A stretch of 64,000 bases of DNA from Fischerella sp. PCC 9605 (GCF_000517105.1 NZ_KI912148.1:366518-430517); one strand, 5' to 3'. Counted from the first letter of the stretch, positions 17,206 through 27,052 are shown. Made by a program: numbers and translations. Notes: generated by a model not told the origin, from the sequence alone.

Positions 17206-18585
17206 ATGACATACGATTACGACCTGTTTGTCATTGGTGCTGGTTCTGGGGGTTTAGCGGCTTCCAAACGCGCTGCTAGCTACGGGGCAAAAGTTGCTAT
17301 AGCCGAACATGATTTAGTCGGCGGTACTTGTGTTATCCGTGGTTGCATTCCCAAAAAACTGATGGTCTATGGCTCCCACTTTCCAGCATTATTTCACGAT
17401 GCCGCAGGCTATGGCTGGAAGGTAGGCGAAGCTGAGTTGGACTGGCAATATTTCATTACAGCTATAGATAAGGAAGTACGGCGACTTTCGCAGCTACATA
17501 TTAGCTTCTTAGAAAAAGCGGGAGTGCAACTCATTCGCAGTCGTGCTACTCTCCTAGATCCGCATACTGTCGAAGTTGATGGCAGCAAAGTTACCGCAGA
17601 CAAAATTTTAATTGCTGTTGGAGGTCGTCCAATCAAGCCTGATTTGCCAGGAATGGAATATGGTATTACCTCCAATGAAATGTTTCATCTGAAAGAAAAA
17701 CCGAAGCACATTGCAATTATTGGTGCAGGTTACATCGGCACAGAGTTTGCTTGTATAATGCGCGGTTTGGGATGTGAAGTTACCCAAATTGTCCGTAAAG
17801 ACCTTATCCTTAAAGGTTTTGATGAAGATATCCGCACTAACATCCAAGAAGGGATGACTCAACATGGTATTAAAATTATCCAAAATACTGTGGTAACGGC
17901 AGTTGAAAAAGTACCCGAAGGATTGCAGATCAATTTATCCGGAGAACATACAGAACCTGTAATTGCCGATGTGTTTTTGGTAGCAACTGGTCGTGCCCCA
18001 AATGTAGACGAACTGGGTTTGGAAAATGCTGGAGTAGAACTAGTAGATAGTTCTATCGAAGGGCCGGGATACAGCACGATGAACGCGATCGCTGTTAATG
18101 AGTACAGTCAAACCTCTCAAGCTAATATCTTTGCAGTCGGTGATGTTACTGACCGCATGAATTTAACTCCAGTTGCAATTGGGGAAGGTCGGGCTTTTGC
18201 AGATAGTGAATTCGGTGATAACCGTCGTGTATTCAGTCACGAAAATGTGGCAACAGCCGTATTTTCCACACCTGAGGCAGCTACAGTTGGTTTGACAGAA
18301 GCCCAAGCCCGGCAAAAGTTGGGAGATGACGGAGTAAAAATATATCGCACTCGCTTCCGTCCGTTGTTCCACAGTTTGACAGGTGCTGAAGAAAGAACAA
18401 TGATGAAGTTAGTGGTAGATGCCAATACCGATAAAGTGCTAGGCGCGCACATGGTAGGAGAAAATGCAGGTGAGATAATTCAAGGTGTAGCGATCGCCGT
18501 CAAAATGGGCGCAACTAAAAAAGATTTTGACGCCACTGTCGGTATTCATCCCACAGCAGCAGAAGAATTTGTCACAATGCGGTAA
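17206..18585 (+). CDS. gor: Glutathione-disulfide reductase
   Basis: Reduces glutathione disulfide with NADPH, keeping the cytosolic thiol pool reduced. Motifs are VIGAGSGGLAASKRAA (9-24), GGTCVIRGCIPKKLM with C42 and C47, IIGAGYIGTEFACIM, and the sequence TQIVRKDLILKGFDED, whose R197-K198 pair fits NADPH. The C-terminus has GIHPTAAEEFVTMR. The G-x-G-x-x-G form of the nucleotide motif, rather than G-x-G-x-x-A, is known in cyanobacterial enzymes. Relative to the upstream paralogue it carries about ten extra residues (SSIEGPGYSTMN region, near 287-298). The two genes form a same-strand tandem duplicate. Confidence 0.92.
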   Translation: MTYDYDLFVIGAGSGGLAASKRAASYGAKVAIAEHDLVGGTCVIRGCIPKKLMVYGSHFPALFHDAAGYGWKVGEAELDWQYFITAIDKEVRRLSQLHISFLEKAGVQLIRSRATLLDPHTVEVDGSKVTADKILIAVGGRPIKPDLPGMEYGITSNEMFHLKEKPKHIAIIGAGYIGTEFACIMRGLGCEVTQIVRKDLILKGFDEDIRTNIQEGMTQHGIKIIQNTVVTAVEKVPEGLQINLSGEHTEPVIADVFLVATGRAPNVDELGLENAGVELVDSSIEGPGYSTMNAIAVNEYSQTSQANIFAVGDVTDRMNLTPVAIGEGRAFADSEFGDNRRVFSHENVATAVFSTPEAATVGLTEAQARQKLGDDGVKIYRTRFRPLFHSLTGAEERTMMKLVVDANTDKVLGAHMVGENAGEIIQGVAIAVKMGATKKDFDATVGIHPTAAEEFVTMR

Positions 18586-18680
18586 TTGTTATTTGTTGGT
18601 AGTTGGTAGTTGGTTGTTGATAGTTGGTTATTGTTGACTACTAACTACTAACCACTAACTACTAACTAACTAATTACAAA
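18586..18680. repeat. STRR: TAGTTGG / ACTAACT heptamers
   Basis: GGTAGTTGGTAGTTGG units are followed by CTACTAACTACTAACC units, giving a large imperfect inverted repeat between gor and the esterase gene. Confidence 0.85.
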
Positions 18681-18686
18681 AGCTGA

Positions 18687-19328
18687 ATGTCTAGCAAATA
18701 TATCTACCTTCACGGCTTTGCATCGAGTCCTAATTCTGCCAAAGCCTGTTACATATGCGATCGCTTTGCAGAATGCAATATCAAGCTGCAAGTTCCAGAT
18801 TTAAATTTTGGGGATTTTTCCCATCTGACAATTACGCGGCAGATCAAACAAGTTGCCGCTGAATTTCCCTCAAATTCTGCACCAGTAACTCTAATTGGTT
18901 CAAGTTTGGGCGGATTGACAGCTGCCCATATAGGACAGCAACACCCACAGGTGCAGCGACTAGTTTTGCTAGCACCAGCCTTTGGGTTTTTATCCCATTG
19001 GCTGCCGCAGCTAGGGGATGAACAAGTGCAGCGCTGGCAGCAAGAAAAATATCTAATGGTTTACCACTACGGAGAAGGGCGATCGCTTCCCTTGAGTTAC
19101 GATTTTGTAACCGATGCCGCTCAATACCAAGAAGAAATGTTACAACGCTCTATCCCAACTCTTATTCTACATGGAAAAAATGATGAGGTTATCTCAATCC
19201 AAGCCAGTCGGGATTTTGCCAAATCGCGTCCTTGGGTAGAGTTAGTAGAACTCAACAGTGACCATGCCCTAGCTAACGTCATGGCAGAAATTTGGCAGGC
19301 AATTCGGCAGTTCTGCCAACTACCTTAA
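18687..19328 (+). CDS. YqiA/YcfP-type alpha/beta hydrolase
   Basis: Small esterase-like alpha/beta hydrolase of 213 residues. The oxyanion segment YIYLHGFASSPNSAKA (6-21), nucleophile elbow LIGSSLGGLTAAH (Ser near 73), acid region LILHGKNDEVISIQASR (Asp near 165) and catalytic His in NSDHALAN are all present and in order. Physiological substrate unknown. It begins with ATG at 18687 after an STRR tract that probably separates it from gor. Confidence 0.85.
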   Translation: MSSKYIYLHGFASSPNSAKACYICDRFAECNIKLQVPDLNFGDFSHLTITRQIKQVAAEFPSNSAPVTLIGSSLGGLTAAHIGQQHPQVQRLVLLAPAFGFLSHWLPQLGDEQVQRWQQEKYLMVYHYGEGRSLPLSYDFVTDAAQYQEEMLQRSIPTLILHGKNDEVISIQASRDFAKSRPWVELVELNSDHALANVMAEIWQAIRQFCQLP

Positions 19329-19378
19329 AGTTGTATAATGCTCAGTCCTCAGCGTAATGTTCTTTGTTTCTTGCTGAT

Positions 19379-19440
19379 GACCAATGACTCTTGACCCTTG
19401 ACTCTTGACCCTTGACTCTTGACTCTTGACTCTTGACTAA
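19379..19440. repeat. STRR: tandem TTGACTC/TTGACCC heptamers
   Basis: About eight contiguous 7-base units (TTGACTC, TTGACCC) end three bases before the hisC start codon, so the ribosome-binding region of hisC overlaps repeat DNA. Similar short runs occur at 51141-51232 and 60445-60475. Confidence 0.9.
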
Positions 19441-19442
19441 TT

Positions 19443-20609
19443 ATGCTGCCATTCATTCGCTCAGATTTAGCCCAATTTACCGCTTACAAACCGCACCCCA
19501 GCAGCGGTACTGCCCAACCAGTCTCATCACAGACTCAGTTGGATCGTCTAGATACGAATGAGAGTCCCTATGATTTGCCACCAGAGTTAAAAGAAAAACT
19601 GGCATGGACTTATCAACAGGTCATTGAGACTAACCGTTATCCCGATGGTGGACATGAAGAACTTAAGAATGCGATCGCTGAGTACATCAATGAATCAGCT
19701 AGTCTAGGGACTTCTGTTTTTACTACCGCTAATATTTCTGTTGGTAATGGTTCAGATGAACTCATCCGTTCAATATTAATTGCTAGCTGTCTTGGAGAAG
19801 GGTCAATTCTCGTCGCTAATCCCACCTTTTCTATGTACGCCATATTGGCGCAAGTTTTGAGCATCCCTGTGGTGCAAGTAACTAGAAATGAAGCGAATTT
19901 TGAAATTGATTTAACAGCAGCACAAACTGCCATAGAACAAACTCAAAACCCCCCTATTCGGGCAGTTTTTGTAGTTCATCCCAATTCTCCTACTGCCAAT
20001 GCCTTAACTACGGCAGAGTTGGCATGGTTAAGGAGTCTGCCAGAGCATATTTTAGTAGTAATTGATGAAGCTTACTTTGAATTTAGTCAGACTACTTTAG
20101 TAAATGAATTGTCACACCGTCCTAACTGGGTAATACTACGCACATTTTCTAAAGCTTTCCGATTGGCAGCCATGCGTGTTGGCTATTGCATTGCCCATCC
20201 TGAATTAATAACCATTATAGAAAAAGTCCGCTTACCCTACAATCTTCCCAGTTTTTCAATCACGTCAGCATTAGTTGCTTTGCAAAACCGTAAACTTTTG
20301 CTCAATTCAATATCACAAACACTCTCTGAACGAGCCAAACTGATCGAAACTCTCTCACAACAACCAGAATTACAAGTTTGGGATAGTGCTACTAACTTTA
20401 TTTACCTGCGTCTCAAACAAAATCACTCTCACCCACAAGACGCTGCTTTAAAAAATCTCAACCAAAAACTTAAGGCTAATGGTACTCTTATCCGGGAAAT
20501 TAGCGGAGGATTGCGAATAACCGTAGGAACTCCTCAAGAAAATATCCGCACACTAACAAGATTGCAAGCTGCTTTGACAGGCTTGAAATCTGAGCAATTA
20601 ACTCAGTAA
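19443..20609 (+). CDS. hisC: Histidinol-phosphate aminotransferase
   Basis: PLP-dependent class I/II aminotransferase that converts imidazole acetol phosphate to histidinol phosphate in histidine synthesis. It has [18 protein letters not shown] (about 37-54), [26 protein letters not shown] (PLP phosphate region), [21 protein letters not shown], and the PLP-lysine segment [16 protein letters not shown] (Lys near 239). Length 388 is slightly above the usual 350-370 because of an N-terminal extension [16 protein letters not shown]. Aromatic specificity cannot be excluded. It overlaps the convergent downstream gene by 7 bp. Confidence 0.9.
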   Translation: MLPFIRSDLAQFTAYKPHPSSGTAQPVSSQTQLDRLDTNESPYDLPPELKEKLAWTYQQVIETNRYPDGGHEELKNAIAEYINESASLGTSVFTTANISVGNGSDELIRSILIASCLGEGSILVANPTFSMYAILAQVLSIPVVQVTRNEANFEIDLTAAQTAIEQTQNPPIRAVFVVHPNSPTANALTTAELAWLRSLPEHILVVIDEAYFEFSQTTLVNELSHRPNWVILRTFSKAFRLAAMRVGYCIAHPELITIIEKVRLPYNLPSFSITSALVALQNRKLLLNSISQTLSERAKLIETLSQQPELQVWDSATNFIYLRLKQNHSHPQDAALKNLNQKLKANGTLIREISGGLRITVGTPQENIRTLTRLQAALTGLKSEQLTQ

Positions 20610-21157
20610 CTACACCCACTGTCTAGATCGCTGCCCAAATGGCGTACTATTGAAACAGTTTGTGGCAGCACACCCACTAAAAGGGCAAATGCCTCATTCG
20701 GCAATTTATTCACTATCTCCAGTGGAAAGTATTGTTCAAATTGATCGAGAATCTTTTGAACTCGCTGACCAGGAACCGGGTTTTCTGTAATTTGTTTAAT
20801 CAACCTAATCCACTGTCGCCGAATCAAGAAAGCTTTCTGGCGTTCTTCATTAGTTTCGGGAGTCAATAATGACAGATTTCCTATTGGCAATGCTCCTTGA
20901 CAATCGCGATCGTATTCGCCACCTACTGCTGCTCCTGGTCCAGCAAACTCCGCATGATAGCGTTTAAAGAGTATTAATCCATTGCGTCTTCGACTGTTAA
21001 CAATGAAAACTTTTTCGCTCAGCAGCTTTGTCAGGATATCCGAGCCATAGGATTGCTCAGTTCCATCTGGCATGACAATATAGTCAAGGAAACTGGTGTC
21101 AGGGTAATAAGTAGATACCATAGCGGTCTGATAGCGTGGGTGTTTGTCGCTATCCAT
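20603..21157 (-). CDS. Conserved hypothetical protein (184 aa)
   Basis: I do not recognise this protein. It is a soluble, mixed-composition 184-residue product with no signal peptide or membrane segment. The N-terminal half is polar with [19 protein letters not shown] and [22 protein letters not shown]. The C-terminal half is helical, [18 protein letters not shown], ending [21 protein letters not shown], which loosely recalls a C-terminal HTH. Codon use looks like a normal gene and the frame is long and uninterrupted. It converges on hisC with a 7-bp overlap. Confidence 0.65.
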   Translation of the reverse strand: MDSDKHPRYQTAMVSTYYPDTSFLDYIVMPDGTEQSYGSDILTKLLSEKVFIVNSRRRNGLILFKRYHAEFAGPGAAVGGEYDRDCQGALPIGNLSLLTPETNEERQKAFLIRRQWIRLIKQITENPVPGQRVQKILDQFEQYFPLEIVNKLPNEAFALLVGVLPQTVSIVRHLGSDLDSGCSY

Positions 21158-21924
21158 CTTTTTTCAAAATGGAGATGAATCTAGTACTCGTTTGCAATTA
21201 AATAGAGAAACTACTATTCAATCAAAGTTTTGGTTTTTTCTTATTATGAAGACTTTTTGGTCGTCAATGTAGCTATGATAAAATTAAATAGAACTGATTC
21301 AAGATTTGAGTAATCATATTTTATGAGATTTGATTTGATTTGTCTGCAACTATAGGTGTGTTTTTTTAAAGTTTTTATAAAGATGAGTAATTTTAATAAA
21401 AAGTTATTGTAAGGAAATGAGGGTTTATTTATAGTATTTTCGCTGATTATAAAATCATAATCTATCTGATAGCAACAAATGTTTTTCATTTAGATTTTAT
21501 TCTACATATAATAAAGATTTCACAATTACAACATCGAAGAAATCAAATTATTCAATAATATATATTTTTGTTTTGATATATTAATAAGTGTATCAAAACA
21601 AAAGCTCTAGATAAAGTTGTTTGGGAAAGTAATAACAAAAAATTTGATTTTTTCAAAAAAAAACTACCTCATAAATTCACTATATAGCTAATGTCATCAT
21701 TAAATGGCTATCAAACAATATAGATATTATTTTAATCAATTTAATATAGAGTTATGCAAATTGCCAAAGCAAGAATTAGCTAAAAAATAAGTATATTTGC
21801 CTGAGAATAGCTGGATACTCTATCAGATGAATTGGTTCTCTGATTTGCAAAACTTATGAAAGCTTGCTTGCCAAAGTAGTGGCAATATCCAAATTTGTCC
21901 AAATTTACTTATACAAACAGAAAG
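21158..21924. other. Very A/T-rich gap without supported genes
   Basis: About 770 bases rich in A and T, including TATATATTTTTG and long A-runs (21652-21663). An 81-codon minus-strand frame exists, but its Lys/Ile/Asn/Phe composition follows from base bias. No RNA gene or terminator is clear. Confidence 0.55.
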
Positions 21925-22542
21925 CTAGCTTGTTGAATTCAGTAAAAGATGCTTATGCAATAATATCTGCTGTGAGCGTTTAAAAAGGAATGTATTCCAA
22001 TTAGATTCAACCTTATGTACTCGATATCCGAACTTAAAATAAAGTTGCTGTGCCTGATGGTTATTTTCCAAAACATGGAGATATATGTCTTCAAATCCCC
22101 ATTCTCTAGCAACTTTATCACTAGCTTCAAGTAGCTGTGAAGCAGCACCTTGTCTGCGATATTTTGAGCAAACTGCTAAATTAGACAGATAAGGAAAACT
22201 TCTGCCAGCCTCAGTCCAATAATCGCTGAATCGCACACCTAATTCTACAGTGCCAGCTATGTTATTAGCTGTACCAGCAGTAGTATCAACAGCAACTAAG
22301 CAGACGTGATGGGGTGCAGGTGATGCCAGACGGTGTCTTAAATCTTCGTAAATACCCAGACGTAGCAAAGGAAAAGCCCATCCCCAGAAACCTTTTTGGG
22401 AATGAAAGCTTTCAGCAATAATTTGGGCAACTTCAGTCAAATCAGCAGGTGTAGCCGCACGGATTAGGAACCGACAGGAAGTTTGCTTGGCGGATGCTGT
22501 GACTGGCTGTTGATGGGATTGTTGGAAAAACCAAGGTGTCAA
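21925..22542 (-). CDS. GNAT family N-acetyltransferase
   Basis: Acetyl-CoA-dependent acetyltransferase fold. It has FLIRAATPADLTEVAQIIAESF (strand 1 and helix 1, residues about 25-46), SYLSNLAVCSKYRRQGAASQLL around 119-142 where RRQGAA is the pyrophosphate-binding R/Q-x-x-G-x-A motif, and LHVLENNHQAQQLYFKFGYRV near 158-178, the usual C-terminal GNAT signature. Substrate unknown. Start ATG at 22542; the first 20 residues are poorly conserved in type. Confidence 0.85.
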   Translation of the reverse strand: MTPWFFQQSHQQPVTASAKQTSCRFLIRAATPADLTEVAQIIAESFHSQKGFWGWAFPLLRLGIYEDLRHRLASPAPHHVCLVAVDTTAGTANNIAGTVELGVRFSDYWTEAGRSFPYLSNLAVCSKYRRQGAASQLLEASDKVAREWGFEDIYLHVLENNHQAQQLYFKFGYRVHKVESNWNTFLFKRSQQILLHKHLLLNSTS

Positions 22543-23518
22543 GGCTAGTTTCGTGTTGAATTGATAGAACGAAAATCTTCAAATATCCTAAAACAGCATC
22601 CAACCTGTGTGAAAACTCAGAACTACTAAGTTCATTCAACTTGGCGCTAGAAGGGTTTATGAGAAAGTGGTTGATTGCCCTTACCACTAAAATCTAAGAT
22701 ACTACAATTAGTTGGCAGAGGTTAAAGCTTCCTTATTGACAGTAAACGCTTTAAGTCGGCGAAGCCAACGCCAGTCGCTACAACGGAGAGAGAACTTCCC
22801 TACTCTACGAGAAGTGGGAGTGGCAGGTAAGTGCGTCTACACAGTCGCCTGAAGAGGGAAACCCTCGCGCAGCGCTGATTCACCCTGATGTGCTGGCTCC
22901 CCAAGGCGGTGATTCCCCTACATTATCTCAATATTATGACCTAATCCTAATTCATATTTAGGGGTTGTAGACCTCATGCCGCATTTGATCGAATTAATAT
23001 CCCTAATACCTAACCCCTACTTAAGCTAATACTATCAGTTGCCTTGCCGCTCATCCTGATGGCTAAATTATAAATGGCTATTTGTCTGATAGTATACTTT
23101 GCCTATTCATCTTATTATTGTAAGGTTGCTAACTTGATAATGACTGTCATAAATAAAATTTACCTAAAAGTGTTAGTGTCGGTGCTGCCACGGGAAAAAT
23201 TAATATGCAGCTTCAGTTGGATTTTTCAGCCAGTCTGGATTGCTGTGTATGATATACGACAGTTCTCACTGGAGGTGAGAAGAGATGTGGCAAGCAAAGA
23301 CAAATTCTGTAAGACTAACACTGAGCATAAAACTAATTGGGGTGCACCAGAGCAAATGGCAATCGGCTTATGACTGTAAGCTAATCTTCTTCCTGTCAGC
23401 AGTCATGTAGGCAAACGGCCTAGGTCGTCGAAATGCTCTGCTCTTACCTGAGTCAGTTTCATCTCTATCTGATCAGATTATTGTTTATCCCACTGCCTTT
23501 GCAGCAGGAAAGCGGTGC
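22543..23518. other. Repeat-bearing gap upstream of the kinase-cyclase gene
   Basis: Nearly 1 kb without a supported gene. An interspersed GC-richer repeat block lies at about 22755-22915. The 99-codon plus-strand frame at 23074 looks like chance. The last bases (GGAAAGCGGTGC) supply a plausible ribosome-binding site for ATG 23519. Confidence 0.5.
22769..22824. repeat. Interspersed GCCAGTCGCTACAACG repeat
   Basis: Starts GCCAGTCGCTACAACGG and ends GGGAGTGGC, an imperfect inverted repeat related to the 41-base copies at 49994, 51159 and 63834. It is followed by a GTGCGTCTACACAG segment like the GCGTCTACG repeats. Confidence 0.6.
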
Positions 23519-26500
23519 ATGAAATCCCAAGCAAACAATAAGCCTAAAATTTTAGTTGTCGATGACGAACCTGACAACCTTGACTTGCTTTACCGCACCT
23601 TTTATCGCGACTATAAGGTATTGAGGGCGAGTTCTGGCCCAGCTGCATTGGATCTGCTGGCGCAAGAGGGAGATGTATCAGTAATCATCTCTGACCAGCG
23701 AATGCCGATGATGAGCGGTACAGAATTTTTAAGTCTGACAGCAACTCAGTATCCCGACATTATCCGCATTATTTTGACTGGCTATACAGATGTCGAAGAC
23801 TTGGTAGAAGCCATCAACTCTGGTAAGGTATTCAAATACGTCACCAAACCGTGGGAAGCAGAGGAACTCAAAGCAGTAGTGCGCCAAGCCTTGGATACCC
23901 ACAATGTCCTCAAAGCCCGCACTCGTGAACTGACTCGCACACTTCGTCAGGAATCCCTGCTCAACACCGTCACAAATACGATTCGAGGTGCTTTAGATTA
24001 TCGACAAATTCTGCAAACAATTGTGGACACAGTTGGTCATATGCTGGAAGTGGATGTTTGCCTCTTACGTCCTTTCCAGGATAACCAGCTGGTAGACGAA
24101 GGATTTATTTACCAGAAGGCGCTCTCTCAAAGAGTGGGAGAGTGGGAGAGGGGGAGAGGGGGAGAGGGGGAGACATCCCGATGGGGAGATGGGGAGATTG
24201 GGAGATGGGGAGAAAAAAGCACCCCATCACCCCACCACCCCACTACCCCATCACCTCTGTTGGCTCAGACAGTCTGGGAAACCCGGGAAGCACAGATAAT
24301 TAATGATGTAACAAGCGATGAACGCATCCAGGGTGATACTCCCAAATTGCGATCGCGTGCCGCTGCTTTTGCTGAAGCTAATATTTGTTCTAGCTTGGTT
24401 GTGCCTCTAATCTGCCGACAAGAACTAATGGCTGTGCTGGCACTGCACCAATGCCATGCGCCCCGCGTCTGGAGTGATGACGAAGTGCAGTTGGTGACGG
24501 TTGTAGCAGATCAAGCAGCCCTAGCTTTGTCTCAGGCTTATGCTTACGAGCAAGTACGCGCCCTTGCTCAACGGGAAGCCCTAATTAATACGATTACCAG
24601 TGCTATTCGCTCTAGCCTAGACCCACAAGATATCTTTGCAGCTATCACCCAACAATTAGGGCAAGCCTTGCAAGTGGATGGCTGTGTTCTGTCTTTATGG
24701 ACAGAAGATGATGAGTTTGTCCGTTGCGTGGGCTTATATGACAGTTCTGAAGATGCAGCAACTAAAAAGCCAATAGATACCGAGGAAATCGGCGCTCCCA
24801 ACTTACCTCAATCTCAAGCACCGATCAAAGGAAATCCAATTCTGCAAGAAATGTTACGGACGCAAGAGCCGGCGATCGTTGCTGACATGAGTGAGTGTTC
24901 ACCAGAGATCAAGGGATTTGATTTGCCTTTACGAGTGCCAGCCCGATCGCTCATGGTAGTTCCCTTACTTGCTGATGGTAAAAGCATCGGTAGTATTACT
25001 CTACGTCAAGGTAATAAAGCGCGTCAGTGGTTAACTTCAGAAATTGAGTTAGCAAAAGCGGTAGCAGCGCAAGCGGCGATCGCAGTGCAACAATCTCACT
25101 TGTACCAAAAAACCCGCGAGCAAGCGGAACGTTTACTGGAACTAGATAAACAAAAAACCGAATTCTTCCAAAATATCTCCCACGAATTCCGTACGCCCAT
25201 TACCCTCATTCAAGGGCCGTTAGAGTCGGCCGTAGCTTCTAAAGAGGGGTTATCTTACGAACAAAGTGCGATCGCCCTGCGTAATTCCCGTCGCCTGTTG
25301 CGATTGGTAAATCAACTTCTGGATCTGCAACGCTTAGATGCAGGTCGAATGCAGCCGAATTTTCGTCCCTGCGATTTAGTCGAATTTGTTAGCCAAATTG
25401 TCGAGTCGTTCCGCCCTTACTGTGAGAAAAAGGGATTGCATCTAGTCAATGAGACGAGTGAATGTCTAAGAGTGTACTTGGACATGGAAAAATTCGATAA
25501 GGTGGTTTACAATCTCCTGTCTAATGCCATGAAATTTACTCCCGAAGGTGGCACTATTACTGTGGGAGTAAAATCTCATGGTGATAATTGTATCTTGACA
25601 GTAAAAGACACTGGTATCGGCATTCTTCAAAAACAAATCCCCCTGCTGTTTGAACGTTTCCGTCAAGCTGAAGGTTCAGAAAACCGCTCCTATGAAGGTA
25701 CGGGTTTGGGTTTAGCTTTAGTCAAAGAATTGGTGGAACTCCACGGTGGTAAAGTTACCGTGGAATCAGTTTATGGTGAAGGCACTACTTTTAGCGTCTG
25801 GTTGCTTGCTGGTAGCACTCACCTACCTCAGAGTCAGGTCATGGATGCACCTGCTGAAGTTAATATTAGCCGTGCTGCTATAGAGTTGGCGGATTTAGAG
25901 CTGATAGAAGAGGAAATGAGGAGTGGAAGAGAGACAGAGGAGGGGAACACTGATTTTTCTACTTTCCCCCACTCCTCAATCCTAGTGGTAGACGACAATC
26001 CAGATCTGCGAACCTATGTATCCAGTATTCTCCGCAACAGTGGGTATCAAGTGCAGACAGCGCGTAATGGTTTAGAAGGATTCCGGTTCGCTAAGGAAAT
26101 TGTACCTAGCTTAATTGTCAGCGACTTGATGATGCCCTTGGTATCAGGACTAGAGATGATTAAGATGATCCGTAACGAGGAGAAATTGAAAGGAACGCCA
26201 ATTATCCTGTTAACGGCAAAAGTGGATGAAGAAACTCGCATTGAAGGTACAGAACGTGGTGCAGATGCTTATTTAGCCAAGCCATTTAATGACCGAGAAC
26301 TTTTGGCAGAAGTACGAAATCTCCTGGCCTTAAAAGAAAATGAACGACGAGTTGTAGAGCTAAATACTTATCTGACTGAATCGGTACTCCAGCGCTTTTT
26401 ACCTCCGGCTTTGGTGCAAAAAGCCGCAGCCGGAGATTTAGTCTTGGATTTGCGACCGGAACCGCGCTTAATTACAGTTTTATTCAGTGATATTGTCGGT

Positions 26501-27052
26501 TTTACCCAGCTAGCAAATACCCTCAGATCGCGACGGGTAGCAGAGTTGCTGAATCAATATTTAGAAGTAATGACCAGAGCGGTGTTTGATAACGGCGGCA
26601 CTGTGGATAAATTTATGGGAGATGCCATTCTAGCTTTGTTTGGAGCGCCGGAAGAACTGACACCTAATGAACAGGTGCGACGTGCCGTCAATACAGCAAG
26701 AGCAATGCTGCGATCGCTAGAACAGTTAAACGAACACTGGCGAGAGCAAGGTGTTTTCGACACTACCGAACGTCAGAGCGTGCAGTTTCGCTGTGGTATC
26801 CACCAAGGTACTGCTGTTGTAGGTATGTTTGGTAGTGTTGAACGCGCCGACTATACAGCAATTGGCCCAAGCGTAAATATTGCTGCTAGGTTGCAACAAG
26901 CAGCAGCTCCTGGTACTATCTTGGTTTCTGCTGCCGTCGCGGATTATTTGCAAGAAGAAGAAATTATTAAAGGTAGTCCGCTAGAACTAAAAGGAGTAGA
27001 TGAAACTGTTCTTACCTTCGCCCTAACACCAGAACTAATGGCTAATCGGTGA
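23519..27052 (+). CDS. Hybrid sensor: REC-GAF-GAF-histidine kinase-REC-adenylate cyclase
   Basis: A 1177-residue signalling protein combining phosphorelay and cAMP production. In order: receiver domain (ILVVDDEPDNLDLLYRTF, VIISDQRMP; about 8-128), two GAF domains (about 155-535), HisKA with the H-box FFQNISHEFRTP (near 553), HATPase with YNLLSNAMKFTPEGG, DTGIGI and GTGLGLAL (about 660-765), second receiver (ILVVDDNPDLRTYVSS, VSDLMMP; about 820-940), and a class III cyclase domain (about 980-1150). The cyclase has both metal Asp residues (LFSDIVGFT, DKFMGDAIL), the adenine-selecting Lys and Asp (DKFMGD, ADYTAIG) and NIAARLQ, so it should be an active adenylate cyclase. GAF1 carries an in-frame G/A-rich repeat (residues about 204-246). 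Confidence 0.92.
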   Translation: MKSQANNKPKILVVDDEPDNLDLLYRTFYRDYKVLRASSGPAALDLLAQEGDVSVIISDQRMPMMSGTEFLSLTATQYPDIIRIILTGYTDVEDLVEAINSGKVFKYVTKPWEAEELKAVVRQALDTHNVLKARTRELTRTLRQESLLNTVTNTIRGALDYRQILQTIVDTVGHMLEVDVCLLRPFQDNQLVDEGFIYQKALSQRVGEWERGRGGEGETSRWGDGEIGRWGEKSTPSPHHPTTPSPLLAQTVWETREAQIINDVTSDERIQGDTPKLRSRAAAFAEANICSSLVVPLICRQELMAVLALHQCHAPRVWSDDEVQLVTVVADQAALALSQAYAYEQVRALAQREALINTITSAIRSSLDPQDIFAAITQQLGQALQVDGCVLSLWTEDDEFVRCVGLYDSSEDAATKKPIDTEEIGAPNLPQSQAPIKGNPILQEMLRTQEPAIVADMSECSPEIKGFDLPLRVPARSLMVVPLLADGKSIGSITLRQGNKARQWLTSEIELAKAVAAQAAIAVQQSHLYQKTREQAERLLELDKQKTEFFQNISHEFRTPITLIQGPLESAVASKEGLSYEQSAIALRNSRRLLRLVNQLLDLQRLDAGRMQPNFRPCDLVEFVSQIVESFRPYCEKKGLHLVNETSECLRVYLDMEKFDKVVYNLLSNAMKFTPEGGTITVGVKSHGDNCILTVKDTGIGILQKQIPLLFERFRQAEGSENRSYEGTGLGLALVKELVELHGGKVTVESVYGEGTTFSVWLLAGSTHLPQSQVMDAPAEVNISRAAIELADLELIEEEMRSGRETEEGNTDFSTFPHSSILVVDDNPDLRTYVSSILRNSGYQVQTARNGLEGFRFAKEIVPSLIVSDLMMPLVSGLEMIKMIRNEEKLKGTPIILLTAKVDEETRIEGTERGADAYLAKPFNDRELLAEVRNLLALKENERRVVELNTYLTESVLQRFLPPALVQKAAAGDLVLDLRPEPRLITVLFSDIVGFTQLANTLRSRRVAELLNQYLEVMTRAVFDNGGTVDKFMGDAILALFGAPEELTPNEQVRRAVNTARAMLRSLEQLNEHWREQGVFDTTERQSVQFRCGIHQGTAVVGMFGSVERADYTAIGPSVNIAARLQQAAAPGTILVSAAVADYLQEEEIIKGSPLELKGVDETVLTFALTPELMANR
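24130..24255. repeat. In-frame GGGGAGA/CACCCCA low-complexity repeat in GAF1
   Basis: Units of GAGTGGGAGAG and GGGGAGATGGG, then CCCCATCACC units, form an inverted low-complexity block inside the coding sequence. It keeps the frame and encodes a Gly/Glu/Arg/Trp then Ser/Pro/His/Thr-rich loop. Confidence 0.85.

Noticed and set aside
19379-19440. Tandem repeats that might look like a CRISPR array
   Set aside because: Seven-base contiguous units with no unique spacers: an STRR tract, not CRISPR.
21244-21489. 81-codon minus-strand frame
   Set aside because: Lys/Asn/Ile/Phe-rich product explained by strong A/T bias; no start signal.
23074-23373. 99-codon plus-strand frame before the kinase-cyclase
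   Set aside because: Mixed, unlike any known family, and no ribosome-binding site; probably chance.
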